From contig NZ_CP163435.1 in the NCBI RefSeq assembly GCF_041051975.1, positions 4,836,001 to 4,900,000 on the forward strand: 64,000 bases of DNA. The letters are read 5' to 3'. This DNA is from Streptomyces sp. R21 (GTDB taxonomy: Bacteria > Actinomycetota > Actinomycetes > Streptomycetales > Streptomycetaceae). The notes under the pieces were generated by a model. The model was not told where the DNA came from, made no database searches, and worked only from the letters and a program-made list of their open reading frames with translations. Within the stretch, counting starts at the first letter, position 1; every line of letters begins with the position of its first letter. The position numbers and the translations under genes were made by a program. This document shows positions 15,304 to 25,860 of this stretch, one piece after another.

Positions 15304-16947
15304 TCAGTCGGCGTACCGCGGATGCACCAGCGTGGAGGCCGGGAGACCGGGGATGCGGGTGCGGGCCGCCGCCCTGGCGTCCGCCGCCAGGGCGACGCGG
15401 GTCAGGGTGCGCAGCGGCGGCTCCGTCGGGTCGAGGCTCAGCGTGGGAGGGGTGGTGGAGGCCAGCAGGAAGCCCCAGTCGCGGGGGGCGCGGGAGGCGC
15501 CCGCCGTGCGGTCGGGGCCCGCGGCGAAGCCGATGTCACGGCCGTCCACGCGGTACGGCGCCGTACACAGCCCGGCCGCCCGCATCGTCGCGTCGACGGT
15601 CCAGAAGATCCGCCGCCGGGTCGTCACCGGCCCCGCGTGCACCGCCAGCCGCCCGCCCGGCGCCAGGACGCGGCGCGCCAGGCCGTAGAACTCCTGCGAG
15701 TAGAGCTTCGTGCTCGCCGTGATGCCGGGGTCGGGCAGGTCCGAGATCACCACGTCGTACGTCGGCGGGGCGCCGCGCAGCCAGTGGAAGGCGTCCGCCG
15801 TGACGGTGTGGACGCGCGGGTCGTCGTACGCGTGTCCGTTGAGCTTCGAGAGCCCCGGGTCGTGGCGCGCCAGCCCGAGCACGGTCGCGTCGAGTTCGAC
15901 CACGTCGACACGGCGTACGCCCGCGTGGCGCAGCACCTCGCGCACCGCGAGCCCGTCGCCGCCGCCGAGGACGAGCACGCGCGCGTGCGGCCCGTTCATC
16001 GCGGGGTGGACGAGCGCCTCGTGGAAGCGGCGCTCGTCATGGCCGCTGACCCGCAGGCGGCCGTCGAGGAAGAGGTCAAGGGGGCTGCCGTGCGTACCGC
16101 CGGTCAGGACGACCTCCTGGACGCCGGTCTGCAGCGCCACCCGTACGTCGTTGCCGTACACCGCGTGCCGCGCCGCCCGTTCGAAGTCGTCGACCAGGAC
16201 GGCCGCCGCGGCGAGTATCCCGAGGACGACGACGTTGGCGACGATCAGCAGCCAGCGTCCGCGCCGGGTCAGGTCACGCCGGAACAGGCCCAGGACGAGG
16301 GCGCCGCCGGCGATCGCGTTGACCGTGCCGGTGAGCAGCGCGCCCGTCAACTGGCCCAGCAGCGGCAGGAGGAGGAAGGGGAAGGCCAGACCGCCGACGA
16401 GCGCGCCGACGTAGTCCGCCGCGAAGAGGTCCGCCACCGCGCCGCCCGCGTCCTGTCGGCGGATGCGCTGGATCAGCTCCATGAGCAGCGGGACCTCGGC
16501 GCCGATCAGCAGACCGATGGCGAGGGAGAAGGCGACCAGCAGATAGCGGGAGCCGGCCGCCCAGATTCCGCCCCAGTCGCCCGTCCACGCGAACACCGCG
16601 TACAGCGCCATCGCGCTGCATCCGCCGACCAGCGCGAGCGCCGCCTCGACCGCGCCGAACCCCGCCGCGGCGCGCGGGCGCAGCCGTTTGGCGGCGAGCG
16701 AGCCGACGCCCATCGCGAAGACCATCACGGACAGCACGACGGACGCCTGGGTGACCGAGTCGCCCATCAAGTACGAGGCCAGGGCGACCAGTTCGAGTTC
16801 GTACACCAGTCCGCAGGCCGCGCAGACGAATACCCCCGCGAGGACGAGGAACCGCCCGGTGCCCGGGCTGACGGGCAGCCGCGCCTGGCCCTGGACGCGC
16901 CAGGGCGGCGGCGCGCCGGGGGGAGCAGGCGCGTGCGGTTCGATCAC
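15304..16947 (-). CDS. Membrane-bound spermidine synthase-like protein
   Basis: 547 residues combining an integral membrane half (about 20-240, seven or more helices, beginning FLVLAGVFVCAACGLVYELELVALASYLMG) with a C-terminal polyamine aminopropyltransferase domain. The SAM/dcSAM-binding elements are VLVLGGGDGLAVREVLRH, VDVVELDATVLGLAR, TVTADAFHWLRG and VVISDLPDPG, with the family gate motif DERRFHEALVHPAM. Such fusions are common in actinomycetes; whether they make spermidine or alkylate another acceptor is not established. It is followed by a CoxG-like gene and preceded by DUF2617, a frequent Streptomyces arrangement. Confidence 0.88.
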   Translation of the reverse strand: MIEPHAPAPPGAPPPWRVQGQARLPVSPGTGRFLVLAGVFVCAACGLVYELELVALASYLMGDSVTQASVVLSVMVFAMGVGSLAAKRLRPRAAAGFGAVEAALALVGGCSAMALYAVFAWTGDWGGIWAAGSRYLLVAFSLAIGLLIGAEVPLLMELIQRIRRQDAGGAVADLFAADYVGALVGGLAFPFLLLPLLGQLTGALLTGTVNAIAGGALVLGLFRRDLTRRGRWLLIVANVVVLGILAAAAVLVDDFERAARHAVYGNDVRVALQTGVQEVVLTGGTHGSPLDLFLDGRLRVSGHDERRFHEALVHPAMNGPHARVLVLGGGDGLAVREVLRHAGVRRVDVVELDATVLGLARHDPGLSKLNGHAYDDPRVHTVTADAFHWLRGAPPTYDVVISDLPDPGITASTKLYSQEFYGLARRVLAPGGRLAVHAGPVTTRRRIFWTVDATMRAAGLCTAPYRVDGRDIGFAAGPDRTAGASRAPRDWGFLLASTTPPTLSLDPTEPPLRTLTRVALAADARAAARTRIPGLPASTLVHPRYAD

Positions 16948-17027
16948 CTTGGGAACGCTACGTCACGCTTGCGCTGGCTTTGGTCACCCACACGTGTGGA
17001 ACCGTGGGCTTGTTGGGCAACCGGGGT

Positions 17028-17107
17028 TTGCCGCCCCTGGGGGGCTGCGCCCCCCAGACCCCCGCTTCGGCCTGGACGGCCTCGTCCTCAGACGCCGGAC
17101 GGGCTGA
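17028..17107. repeat. Streptomyces-type extragenic repeat with hairpin
   Basis: GC-rich element containing the perfect hairpin CTGGGGGGC-TGC-GCCCCCCAG (17037-17057), then CCCGCTTCGGCC and ending GACGCCGGACGGGCTGA. From general knowledge this composite resembles a sequence family scattered through Streptomyces genomes at gene ends. Its right end runs into the DUF2617 gene and supplies the last codons (SPSGV) and stop. The hairpin probably terminates that gene. Confidence 0.7.
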
Positions 17108-17624
17108 GAACCCCGCTGAGTTGCCGTACCCCCACCCTCGTCCGCGTCGCCACCAGTTGACCGTCCTGCGGGTAGGCGTGCCACGTGCGCCAGTGGACCT
17201 GGCCCTCGTGGCGTTGGGCGAGCATCGCGGTGAAGGCGTGGGGGCTGCCGGGGAAGACACCCGCGAGGCCGTTGGGGTGGTCGGAGACCAGGGCGAGCAA
17301 CTCCTGGGCGCGGCCCGCGAAAGAGCCGTCGGAGAGCGTTTCGACGCGGGCCGCGAACTCGTACTCCCAGTCGCCGAGCCGTTTCGCCACGCCGAGCGGG
17401 AGGGGCGTACTGCTGCCGGGGATGCACGCGACGGTCTCCGAACAACTGCCCTGCTCGTCCTCCAGAAGTACCTGGTGGGACGCGCCGAGCAGCCGCAACT
17501 GGAGTCTTGCCCCGGTGAGTTCGAGGTCGAGGGTGGCGAGCGCGGGCAGCGGTTCGCGTCCCAGGGCCCAGGCGAGGTCTGCCGCGCGCGTGTCGGTGTA
17601 AGCGGTGTTCAGGGTCGTGAGCAT
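17088..17624 (-). CDS. DUF2617 family protein
   Basis: Cytoplasmic protein of 178 residues belonging to the uncharacterised DUF2617 family of actinomycetes. Visible features: LATLDLELTGARLQLRLLGASHQVLL, a beta-rich N-terminal half, and VFPGSPHAFTAMLAQ with a conserved His, followed by WRTWHAYPQ. The C-terminal SPSGV and stop come from the extragenic repeat at 17028-17107, so the natural C-terminus may have been replaced or extended by the repeat. Start ATG 17624. Neighbour of the spermidine synthase-like gene. Confidence 0.88.
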   Translation of the reverse strand: MLTTLNTAYTDTRAADLAWALGREPLPALATLDLELTGARLQLRLLGASHQVLLEDEQGSCSETVACIPGSSTPLPLGVAKRLGDWEYEFAARVETLSDGSFAGRAQELLALVSDHPNGLAGVFPGSPHAFTAMLAQRHEGQVHWRTWHAYPQDGQLVATRTRVGVRQLSGVLSPSGV

Positions 17625-17863
17625 GGATCGGCTCCGCTAGGACGCAATAAGGGAGGTGGGGGGGTCCGGCGCACCCGGTCGGCGTCGGGAGAACGGCCCG
17701 GTCAGCCCGCTCAGGAAGGACGTCCGAGGGCTGCTTTGGTGATTTAGAGGGAATCATGAACTGTGACGCCACCACAGCGTTTTTACCCAACTTCGTAGGG
17801 TTTCCATCCCCCCGAGGGCTCCACAGCTCAACTGTTCAACCGCGGCGTACGCCCGGAGCACGG

Positions 17864-17899
17864 AAGTGCCTGCCGGGAGCCGTTCCCCGACAGGCACTT
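17864..17899 (-). terminator. Terminator after the Cys/Gly-rich peptide gene
   Basis: 14-bp stem AAGTGCCTGCCGGG with one mismatch and an 8-nt loop, about 50 bp past the stop of 17947-18264. The rest of the 17625-17946 gap shows no gene; its left part is presumably the DUF2617 promoter region. Confidence 0.7.
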
Positions 17900-17946
17900 C
17901 ACCGCGTTCCGGATGTGGCTCCCCCGAGGAGCTCGGCTGCCCCGTG

Positions 17947-18264
17947 TCAGCTGCCTCCGCCGCATCCGCCCCCGCCACCGCACGAGGAGCCGCCCCCGCA
18001 GGAGGACCCGCCTCCGCACGAAGAGCCGCCTCCGCACGAGTGGCTGCTGTGTCCCCCGTGGTGGCCGCCCGACGAGCCGCTGCCGCACGAGGCCGCCGAG
18101 CCGGCTCCCCCGCCGGCCCACCAACTGCTGCTCGAGGAGCTGCCGCTGGATCGGTGGCCCCGCCGCTTGGACAGTGCGACCGGACCGCCGGCGTTCCGAT
18201 TGGCGACCACACGGGTCGCGACCAGACCGATGACGACTACCGCCAGGATGATGCCGATGACCAT
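17947..18264 (-). CDS. Small membrane protein with Cys/Gly/Ser repeat tail
   Basis: 105 residues from the ATG at 18264, chosen because AAAGGAGG lies at ideal spacing upstream. Residues 1-20 form one membrane helix (MVIGIILAVVVIGLVATRVV). A basic/Ser-rich segment and a Gly/Ser segment follow, then a His-Cys-Gly tail: GHHGGHSSHSC and four consecutive GGGSSC-type units ending CGGGGGCGGGS. The tail has six or seven cysteines and several histidines with no fold signature, which suggests metal binding, disulfide cross-linking or low-complexity surface exposure; function unknown. Single-gene unit with its own terminator. Confidence 0.75.
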   Translation of the reverse strand: MVIGIILAVVVIGLVATRVVANRNAGGPVALSKRRGHRSSGSSSSSSWWAGGGAGSAASCGSGSSGGHHGGHSSHSCGGGSSCGGGSSCGGGSSCGGGGGCGGGS

Positions 18265-18407
18265 GGCTCCACCCTCCTTTCGTTCCCCCGAAGCGGCCCC
18301 CCGTGGGCTGTCGCTCCGTGCACGGGATCCGTGCGTGAGAGGGGGATGCCCTCGTGTCTCACGCGTCAAAGCAGAGTTGAGGAACTTCAGAGGGTTCTTA
18401 CGCGGAA

Positions 18408-18447
18408 ACGGCCCCTGACCTGCACGGAAACGCAGGTCGGGGGCCGT
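18408..18447 (-). terminator. Terminator after the secreted protein gene
   Basis: 16-bp stem ACGGCCCCTGACCTGC with a single T-G wobble and an 8-nt loop, about 40 bp past the stop of 18487-18894. No gene in 18265-18486. Confidence 0.7.
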
Positions 18448-18486
18448 CCGTACCTCACTGGGCCGACCGGGGGCCGTGGTCCGGCC

Positions 18487-18894
18487 TCAGCAGCGCGGCA
18501 GCGGATTGGTTTCGTCGATGACGTCGCTGTCCTTCACGTAGCCCCAGCCGCCATGGCTCTGGTGAGGAGTGTCGGCGAGTGTGTAGATCCAGCGGTTGGG
18601 GTGCGGACCGCCGCCGCCTGTGGGATCACCCTCGTATCGGCATTTGAACCAGTTGGTATCGGAATTGAGGTAGCCGACGGTCTGCCCGGCCCACTGGACG
18701 CGGATCCCCGGCTTGTTCCGGCACCACCAGTGGTTGGCGACGGCATCGAGATCACAGTCGTACGTCACTGCGCGGCCGGCAACAGGTTTCACGGAGGGCT
18801 GCGCGACGGCAGCGCTCGTCAAGGTACTGACGAGGACGAACGCGCAAGCTGCAGCGCCTGCGAGTCGGGCGGCGCGGGGTGAGGTCCTGGTCAT
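18487..18894 (-). CDS. Secreted protein of unknown function
   Basis: 135 residues from ATG 18894. A Sec signal peptide is clear: basic MTRTSPRAARL, hydrophobic core, then AVA-QPS as likely cleavage site near residue 33. The mature part of about 100 residues has four cysteines (YDCDL, WWCRN, KCRYEG, terminal PRC), enough for two disulfides, and many aromatics (NHWWCRNKPG, YLNSDTNWFKC, NRWIYTLADTPHQSHGGWGYV), a layout typical of small extracellular binding or enzyme-inhibitor domains. I do not recognise a family. An ATG 15 codons upstream would add residues before the signal peptide and is less likely. Confidence 0.75.
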   Translation of the reverse strand: MTRTSPRAARLAGAAACAFVLVSTLTSAAVAQPSVKPVAGRAVTYDCDLDAVANHWWCRNKPGIRVQWAGQTVGYLNSDTNWFKCRYEGDPTGGGGPHPNRWIYTLADTPHQSHGGWGYVKDSDVIDETNPLPRC

Positions 18895-19077
18895 GAGCAC
18901 ATCCCGGAAGTCGGTGACGTGGAGCGCTCCCAACCTCACAGACCTGAGCGCGGCCCGCCATCAATTCGATCAGCGTCGAAAACGCCGCCAGGGGTCGTGC
19001 GGGCGTGGTGCCTCGGGTACCTCCGCAGGCGTTCATCCACGAGGACAAGTTGAGGAACTCCAGCGCTTGGGCGCAGG

Positions 19078-20271
19078 ATGACGGCCATGACCTCCAGCGC
19101 TCGCCCCCTCCTCAACCGTCGGCTCGCCGAGTTCGGTACGACGATCTTCGCCGAGATGTCCGCCCTGGCCCTCAGCACGGGTTCGATCAACCTCGGCCAG
19201 GGCTTCCCCGACACGGACGGGCCCGAGGAGATCCGGGAGGCGGCGGTGCGCGCGCTCAGGGACGGGCGGGGCAACCAGTACCCGCCGGGCCCCGGCGTCC
19301 CCGAGCTGCGCACGGCGATCGCCGCGCACCAGGAGCGGCGGTACGCACTCCCGTACGACCCCGACACCGAGGTCCTCGTCACGGCGGGCGCCACCGAGGC
19401 CATCGCCGCGACCCTGCTGGCGCTGGTCGAACCCGGCGACGAGGTGATCGCCTTCGAGCCGTACTACGACTCCTACGCGGCCTGCATCGCGATGGCGGGC
19501 GGGACACGGGTTCCGGTCACGCTGCGGCCGGACCACGCGTCCGCCTCCTTCCGGCTCGACCTCGACGAGCTGCGCGACGCCGTGACGGACCGGACGCGGC
19601 TGCTGCTGATCAACACCCCGCACAACCCGACCGGCACGGTGCTCACCCGCGAGGAGCTCGCCTTCATCGCCGAGCTGGCCGTCGAGCGCGATCTGCTCGT
19701 GGTGACGGACGAGGTGTACGAGCACCTCGTGTACGACGACGCCGAGCACCTGCCGCTCGCGACCTTCCCCGGGATGCGCGAGCGGACGGTCTCGATCGGG
19801 TCCGCCGGCAAGACCTTCTCGTTCACCGGCTGGAAGGTGGGCTGGGTGACCGCCGCGCCCGGGCTGGTCTCCGCCGTCCGCTCGGCCAAGCAGTTCCTGA
19901 CGTATGTCGCCTCCGGGCCCTTCCAGTACGCCGTCGCCGAGGCGCTCGCGCTGCCCGACACGTACTTCGAGGCGTTCCGCGCGGACATGCGGGCCAAGCG
20001 GGATGTCCTCGCGGCCGGACTCACGGAGGCGGGCTTCGAGGTCTTCCGGCCCGCCGGCACGTACTTCATCACCACCGACATCCGTCCCCTCGGCGAGTCC
20101 GACGGCTTCGCCTTCTGCCGCTCCCTGCCGGAGCGCGCCGGCGTCGTCGCCATCCCGAACGCGGTCTTCTACGACCACCGGGAGGCCGGCGCCCCCTTCG
20201 TGCGGTTCGCCTTCTGCAAGCAGACGGAGGTGCTGGAGGAGGCGGCCAAGCGGTTGAAGGCGGCCTGGTAG
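19078..20271 (+). CDS. PLP-dependent aminotransferase, class I/II
   Basis: Fold-type I aminotransferase of 397 residues. Family residues visible: INLGQGFPDTDGPEEI, ATEAIAATLLALVEPGDEV, INTPHNPTGTVLT with the substrate-carboxylate Asn, VVTDEVYEHLVYDDAEH with the PLP-contacting Asp and Tyr, and the Schiff-base lysine in SIGSAGKTFSFTGWKVGW. The sequence is of the subgroup containing methionine/kynurenine aminotransferases and DapC-like enzymes. Specificity cannot be set from sequence alone, although a kynurenine pathway is encoded 10 kb away. Monocistronic, with an intrinsic terminator overlapping its stop codon. Confidence 0.93.
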   Translation: MTAMTSSARPLLNRRLAEFGTTIFAEMSALALSTGSINLGQGFPDTDGPEEIREAAVRALRDGRGNQYPPGPGVPELRTAIAAHQERRYALPYDPDTEVLVTAGATEAIAATLLALVEPGDEVIAFEPYYDSYAACIAMAGGTRVPVTLRPDHASASFRLDLDELRDAVTDRTRLLLINTPHNPTGTVLTREELAFIAELAVERDLLVVTDEVYEHLVYDDAEHLPLATFPGMRERTVSIGSAGKTFSFTGWKVGWVTAAPGLVSAVRSAKQFLTYVASGPFQYAVAEALALPDTYFEAFRADMRAKRDVLAAGLTEAGFEVFRPAGTYFITTDIRPLGESDGFAFCRSLPERAGVVAIPNAVFYDHREAGAPFVRFAFCKQTEVLEEAAKRLKAAW

Positions 20272-20279
20272 GCCGCCTT
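20257..20279 (+). terminator. Intrinsic terminator overlapping the aminotransferase stop
   Basis: AAGGCGGCC-TGGTA-GGCCGCCTT, 9-bp perfect stem followed by TTATC. The stop codon TAG (20269-20271) lies in the loop and stem base, so the hairpin begins inside the coding sequence. Confidence 0.85.
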
Positions 20280-20389
20280 TTATCAGCCGCCTCCCTGCCG
20301 TTTGCCGAGGCGCGCCGGGGTGGTGCGACACGTACCCACACGGGCGCCCAAAGCTCGCAAATCACCCATGTGGGACGCAAAGTTCGGGT

Positions 20390-21595
20390 GTGACCCACGC
20401 CAGTACCATCCCAGCCCCCGTTACCAAGGAACCCGGCGCTGGTGGCTGTGCCCACCCGTCCCACCCTGCGGGACGCCTGCCCACAGCAGCGGCGACGGCG
20501 CTGGGACTCTTCGCGACGGCCCGGCTGCTCGGCCTGGCCGTGGTCGCCGGGACCGCCTGGGGCACCGGGCAGCGCCCCTTCGCCCTGCTCGGACGATCCT
20601 GGGACTCGCTCTGGTACCTGGGCATCGCGGCGCACGGCTATGGACGGACGCTGTACTTCCGGCCCACCGTCATCCACAGCGACCTGGCGTTCTTCCCGCT
20701 CTACCCGGCGCTGGTGCGCACCGTCACCACGCTCACCCCGCTCGGCGGGGGCGCGGCGGGCCTGCTCGTCGCGTGGTGCGCGGCCGGCGTCGCCGCGTGC
20801 GGGCTGTACGCGATCGGGGCGCGGCTGCATGGCCGCGCGGTCGGCACCGCACTCGTGCTGCTGTGGGGCCTGCTCCCGCACTCCGTCGTGCTGTCCATGG
20901 CGTACACCGAGCCCGTGCTCACCGCCCTCGCGGCCTGGTCCCTGTACGCCGTACTGAGCGAGCGGTGGCTGTGGGCGGGCGCCCTGGCCGCGCTCGCCGG
21001 GCTGTCGCGGCCCAACGGCTTCGCGGTCGCGGCGGCGGTCCTCGCGGCGGCGGCGCATGAGATCTGGAGGCGGCGCGGGCGAAAAGTTCCCCACAGCCTG
21101 TGGACAGGCGCCGCGCTCGCGCCGCTCGGCTGGGGCGGCTATGTGCTGTGGGTGGGCCGGCGCAAGGGCGATCCGCTCGGCGGCTACTTCACCGTGCAGC
21201 GGCTGTGGGGCTCGCGCTTCGACCTCGGCCACGGCTCGCTGCACTTCATCCGGCACCTGCTGCTGCACGGGGACCGCTTCGTGTTCCCCATGACGATGGT
21301 GATCGTCGCGGCGGGCGTGCTCCTCTACGCGCTGCTGATCGCCGACCGCGCCCCGCTGCCGCTGCTCGTCTACAGCGGCGTACTCCTGCTGATCGCGCTC
21401 GGCGGCTCGGGGTTCTTCGAGTCCAAGCCGCGCTTTCTGCTGCCCGCGTTCCCGCTGCTGCTGCCGCTGGCGCGGGCGCTGGTGCGCACGGCAAGAGCCC
21501 GGCCCTGGCACGCGACCGTGGTGGTCGGCGCCCTGGCCGGGCTCTCGTTCGCCTATGGGGCGTATCTGGTGGTCGTCGCCCACACGCCCCTGTGA
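20390..21595 (+). CDS. Polytopic mannosyltransferase-like membrane protein (PIG-V/GT76-like)
   Basis: Integral membrane protein of 401 residues with about ten helices. It resembles PIG-V-type, polyprenol-linked mannosyltransferases: WDSLWYLGIAAHGYG and HSDLAFFPLYPALVR are the two conserved extracytoplasmic loops with acidic residues, and SRPNGFAV and FESKPRFLLPAFPLLLPLA match the later loops. It would use a lipid-linked sugar on the outer face of the membrane. The acceptor is unknown. Stands alone, convergent with ybjN (12-bp gap and no obvious terminator). Confidence 0.8.
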   Translation: MTHASTIPAPVTKEPGAGGCAHPSHPAGRLPTAAATALGLFATARLLGLAVVAGTAWGTGQRPFALLGRSWDSLWYLGIAAHGYGRTLYFRPTVIHSDLAFFPLYPALVRTVTTLTPLGGGAAGLLVAWCAAGVAACGLYAIGARLHGRAVGTALVLLWGLLPHSVVLSMAYTEPVLTALAAWSLYAVLSERWLWAGALAALAGLSRPNGFAVAAAVLAAAAHEIWRRRGRKVPHSLWTGAALAPLGWGGYVLWVGRRKGDPLGGYFTVQRLWGSRFDLGHGSLHFIRHLLLHGDRFVFPMTMVIVAAGVLLYALLIADRAPLPLLVYSGVLLLIALGGSGFFESKPRFLLPAFPLLLPLARALVRTARARPWHATVVVGALAGLSFAYGAYLVVVAHTPL

Positions 21596-21607
21596 CCCGG
21601 GAGGTCC

Positions 21608-22162
21608 CTACTCGGCGTCGCCGCCCTCGGGCTGCTCGCCGTCCTCGGGCTTCTCGTCGGCCTCGTCGACCGCTTCGGTCAGGCCGAGCTGCTCCACGAG
21701 CCACTTGTCGAACTCGATCGCGGCCCGCACCCAGCTGACCGTCGAGGAGACGAAGTGCTCCAGCGCGACGCCGGTGCCGATCAGCATCTGCGCCTCGCCG
21801 ATCAGGCGGACGGTGCCGTCGTCGTGCGTGTGGCTGTAGACCTTCGGCCACAGCGTGCGACGGTTCCAGTCGTCGATGGACTCCAGCAGCGCCGGCTTCT
21901 CGTCGATCTGGTGCGGCCGGTCGTAGAACGTCCGCACCGAGAAGACCTGCTGGTCACCCTCGCCGCGGAACATGAAGTACGTACGGAACTGCTCCCACGG
22001 CGCCGCGAGGTCACCCTCGTCGTCGACGACATACTTCAGCTCCATCTGCTCCAGGAGCTGCTTCACAAGGTCCTGATCCGGGACGACGGGGCCCGCCGGT
22101 CCGCCGGGCTGCGGCTCGGGCTGGCCCCCGAAGTTCGGAATCGAGGACGGGTCGATGCTCAC
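21608..22162 (-). CDS. YbjN domain-containing protein
   Basis: 184 residues from a GTG at 22162, chosen for the GAAGGGAAA site upstream and because the residues before it are low complexity. The N-terminus is Pro/Gly-rich (IPNFGGQPEPQPGGPAGP). The YbjN/type III chaperone-like fold covers about 40-165: LVKQLLEQMELKYVVDDEGDL, WEQFRTYFMFRGEGDQQVFSVRTFY, LLESIDDWNRRTLWPKVYSH, FDKWLVEQLGL. The C-terminus is acidic and disordered. YbjN proteins are thought to act as small cytoplasmic chaperone-like or stress regulators; the specific role is unknown. Confidence 0.9.
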   Translation of the reverse strand: MSIDPSSIPNFGGQPEPQPGGPAGPVVPDQDLVKQLLEQMELKYVVDDEGDLAAPWEQFRTYFMFRGEGDQQVFSVRTFYDRPHQIDEKPALLESIDDWNRRTLWPKVYSHTHDDGTVRLIGEAQMLIGTGVALEHFVSSTVSWVRAAIEFDKWLVEQLGLTEAVDEADEKPEDGEQPEGGDAE

Positions 22163-22292
22163 CGTGTATTTCCCTTCGTACGGATCCTGCCATCCTCCCC
22201 CATGCGGGGCGGGGGGTGGCAACCCCTGACGGGGCCTGTCCGCCGCTGGCTGACACGATCCGGTCACCAGGCCGGTGACGAGGCCGGAACGC

Positions 22293-22318
22293 CCCGGTGA
22301 CCCGGGCGGGTCACCGGG
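22293..22318. promoter_or_regulatory. Perfect 11-bp inverted repeat between divergent genes
   Basis: CCCGGTGACCC-GGGC-GGGTCACCGGG lies between the divergent starts of ybjN (22162) and the small membrane protein (22335). Position fits an operator for either gene; no T-tract follows on either strand, so a terminator is less likely. Confidence 0.5.
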
Positions 22319-22334
22319 CCGGGACGATCACGTC

Positions 22335-22499
22335 ATGCGCATGCGGAGAGAGGTCCGGTGGCTCCTGTGGGGGCTGTGGCTGGGGTGCCTGGTGTTCGCC
22401 GCCTGGTTCATCGTGGCGGTGATCGTCTTCCTCACCGACGACTCCCCCCTCAACCAGCTGCAAAACCTCGGCCCCCTTCCCGGCGATCTCCATCGGTGA
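22335..22499 (+). CDS. Small single-pass membrane protein
   Basis: 54 residues from ATG 22335 (MRMRREVRWLLWGLW). The N-terminus is basic and a single helix of about 24 residues follows (WLLWGLWLGCLVFAAWFIVAVIVFL), then a short polar tail DDSPLNQLQNLGPLPGDLHR. An in-frame ATG at 22275 is disfavoured because it would place the 11-bp inverted repeat at 22293-22318 inside the coding region. The last codons fall in a 19-bp hairpin. Function unknown. Confidence 0.6.
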   Translation: MRMRREVRWLLWGLWLGCLVFAAWFIVAVIVFLTDDSPLNQLQNLGPLPGDLHR

Positions 22500-22516
22500 T
22501 CGCCGGGAAGGGGGCC
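22470..22516. terminator. Bidirectional terminator between the small membrane gene and clpB
   Basis: Perfect 19-bp stem starting GGCCCCCTTCCCGGCGATC with a 9-nt loop TCCATCGGT. It sits between convergent genes ending at 22499 (plus) and 22542 (minus), and its left arm is coding sequence for the C-terminus of the small protein. Confidence 0.9.
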
Positions 22517-22541
22517 CTACGGCACCCGCGGTGACGGCCGG

Positions 22542-25139
<2,598 letters not shown>

Positions 25140-25219
25140 GTTCGCGTTCTCCTCCTTGCGTCAGCCGTCTGCGGCCGTCGGTCTCGTCTCCTCGTACTGA
25201 CTCACCCAACGGCTACAAA

Positions 25220-25240
25220 GTTGAGTCTATTCCACTCAAG
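25220..25240. promoter_or_regulatory. HAIR box (HspR operator) of clpB
   Basis: GTTGAGT-N7-ACTCAAG, one mismatch from the HAIR consensus CTTGAGT-N7-ACTCAAG recognised by the HspR repressor. It is 80 bp upstream of the clpB ATG, where established work on Streptomyces places the HspR-controlled clpB promoter. Confidence 0.92.
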
Positions 25241-25301
25241 GTCGGCGCGGAAGCGAACGTCACAGTGGATACGGATGCCGGGGGAAGTAGATTCAGGGCC
25301 C

Positions 25302-25715
25302 ATGGCTTCGTATCCAGTGGACCCGCGGCAGCCCGACGCCGCCTACCTCAGCTTCTGGCGGGAACGTCACCTGTGCACCCTGACGACCCTCCGCCCCGAC
25401 GGCACACCCCATGTGGTGCCGGTCGGCGTCACCTACGACCCGGAGGCGGGCCTCGCGCGGGTCATCACCAACAAGTCCAGCGCGAAGGTCGGGCATGTGC
25501 TCGCGGCCGGCGCCGACGGGGCGCGGGTCGCCGTCTGCCAGGTGGACGGGCGACGCTGGGCCACGCTGGAGGGGCAGGCGTTCGTGCGCACCGAGCCGGA
25601 GCGCATCGCCGAGGCCGAGCGGCGGTATGCGGAGCGTTACGAGCGGGTGCCGTCGCCGAACCCGTCCCGCGTGGTGATCGAGATCGAGCTGCGGGCGGCG
25701 ATGGGGAGAGGCTGA
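25302..25715 (+). CDS. PPOX-class, F420-type oxidoreductase
   Basis: 137 residues forming a split-barrel flavin/F420-binding domain. Start ATG 25302 (MASYPVDPRQPDAAYLSFW). Recognisable parts: RHLCTLTTLRPDGTPHVVPVGVTYD, ITNKSSAKVGHVLAAG, WATLEGQAFVRTEPERIAEAE and the C-terminal SRVVIEIEL. The TIGR03618-type PPOX proteins of actinomycetes usually use the deazaflavin F420; the substrate is unknown. Divergent from clpB, sharing a 162-bp intergenic region that contains the HAIR box, so its expression might respond to HspR as well. Confidence 0.85.
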   Translation: MASYPVDPRQPDAAYLSFWRERHLCTLTTLRPDGTPHVVPVGVTYDPEAGLARVITNKSSAKVGHVLAAGADGARVAVCQVDGRRWATLEGQAFVRTEPERIAEAERRYAERYERVPSPNPSRVVIEIELRAAMGRG

Positions 25716-25776
25716 AACCGGTCGGTGCCGAAGTGGCCCCGGGATGCGACCATGTCCTGAGATTTCCCCGAAAACT

Positions 25777-25817
25777 GCAGCGGCGTCACCGTGTTCAGGT
25801 CACGGTGACGCCGCTGC
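25777..25817. terminator. Bidirectional hairpin terminator
   Basis: Perfect 17-bp stem GCAGCGGCGTCACCGTG with loop TTCAGGT, between the convergent PPOX gene (ends 25715) and the Rieske-like gene (ends 25861). Confidence 0.85.
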
Positions 25818-25860
25818 GGGGGGAAGTACCTGCGCGATCTACTACGACGGGGGAATCGCG

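Noticed and set aside
22275..22334. Longer start for the small membrane protein
   Set aside because: It would place a perfect 11-bp dyad inside the coding region and add a Pro/Gly-rich, shadow-like leader.
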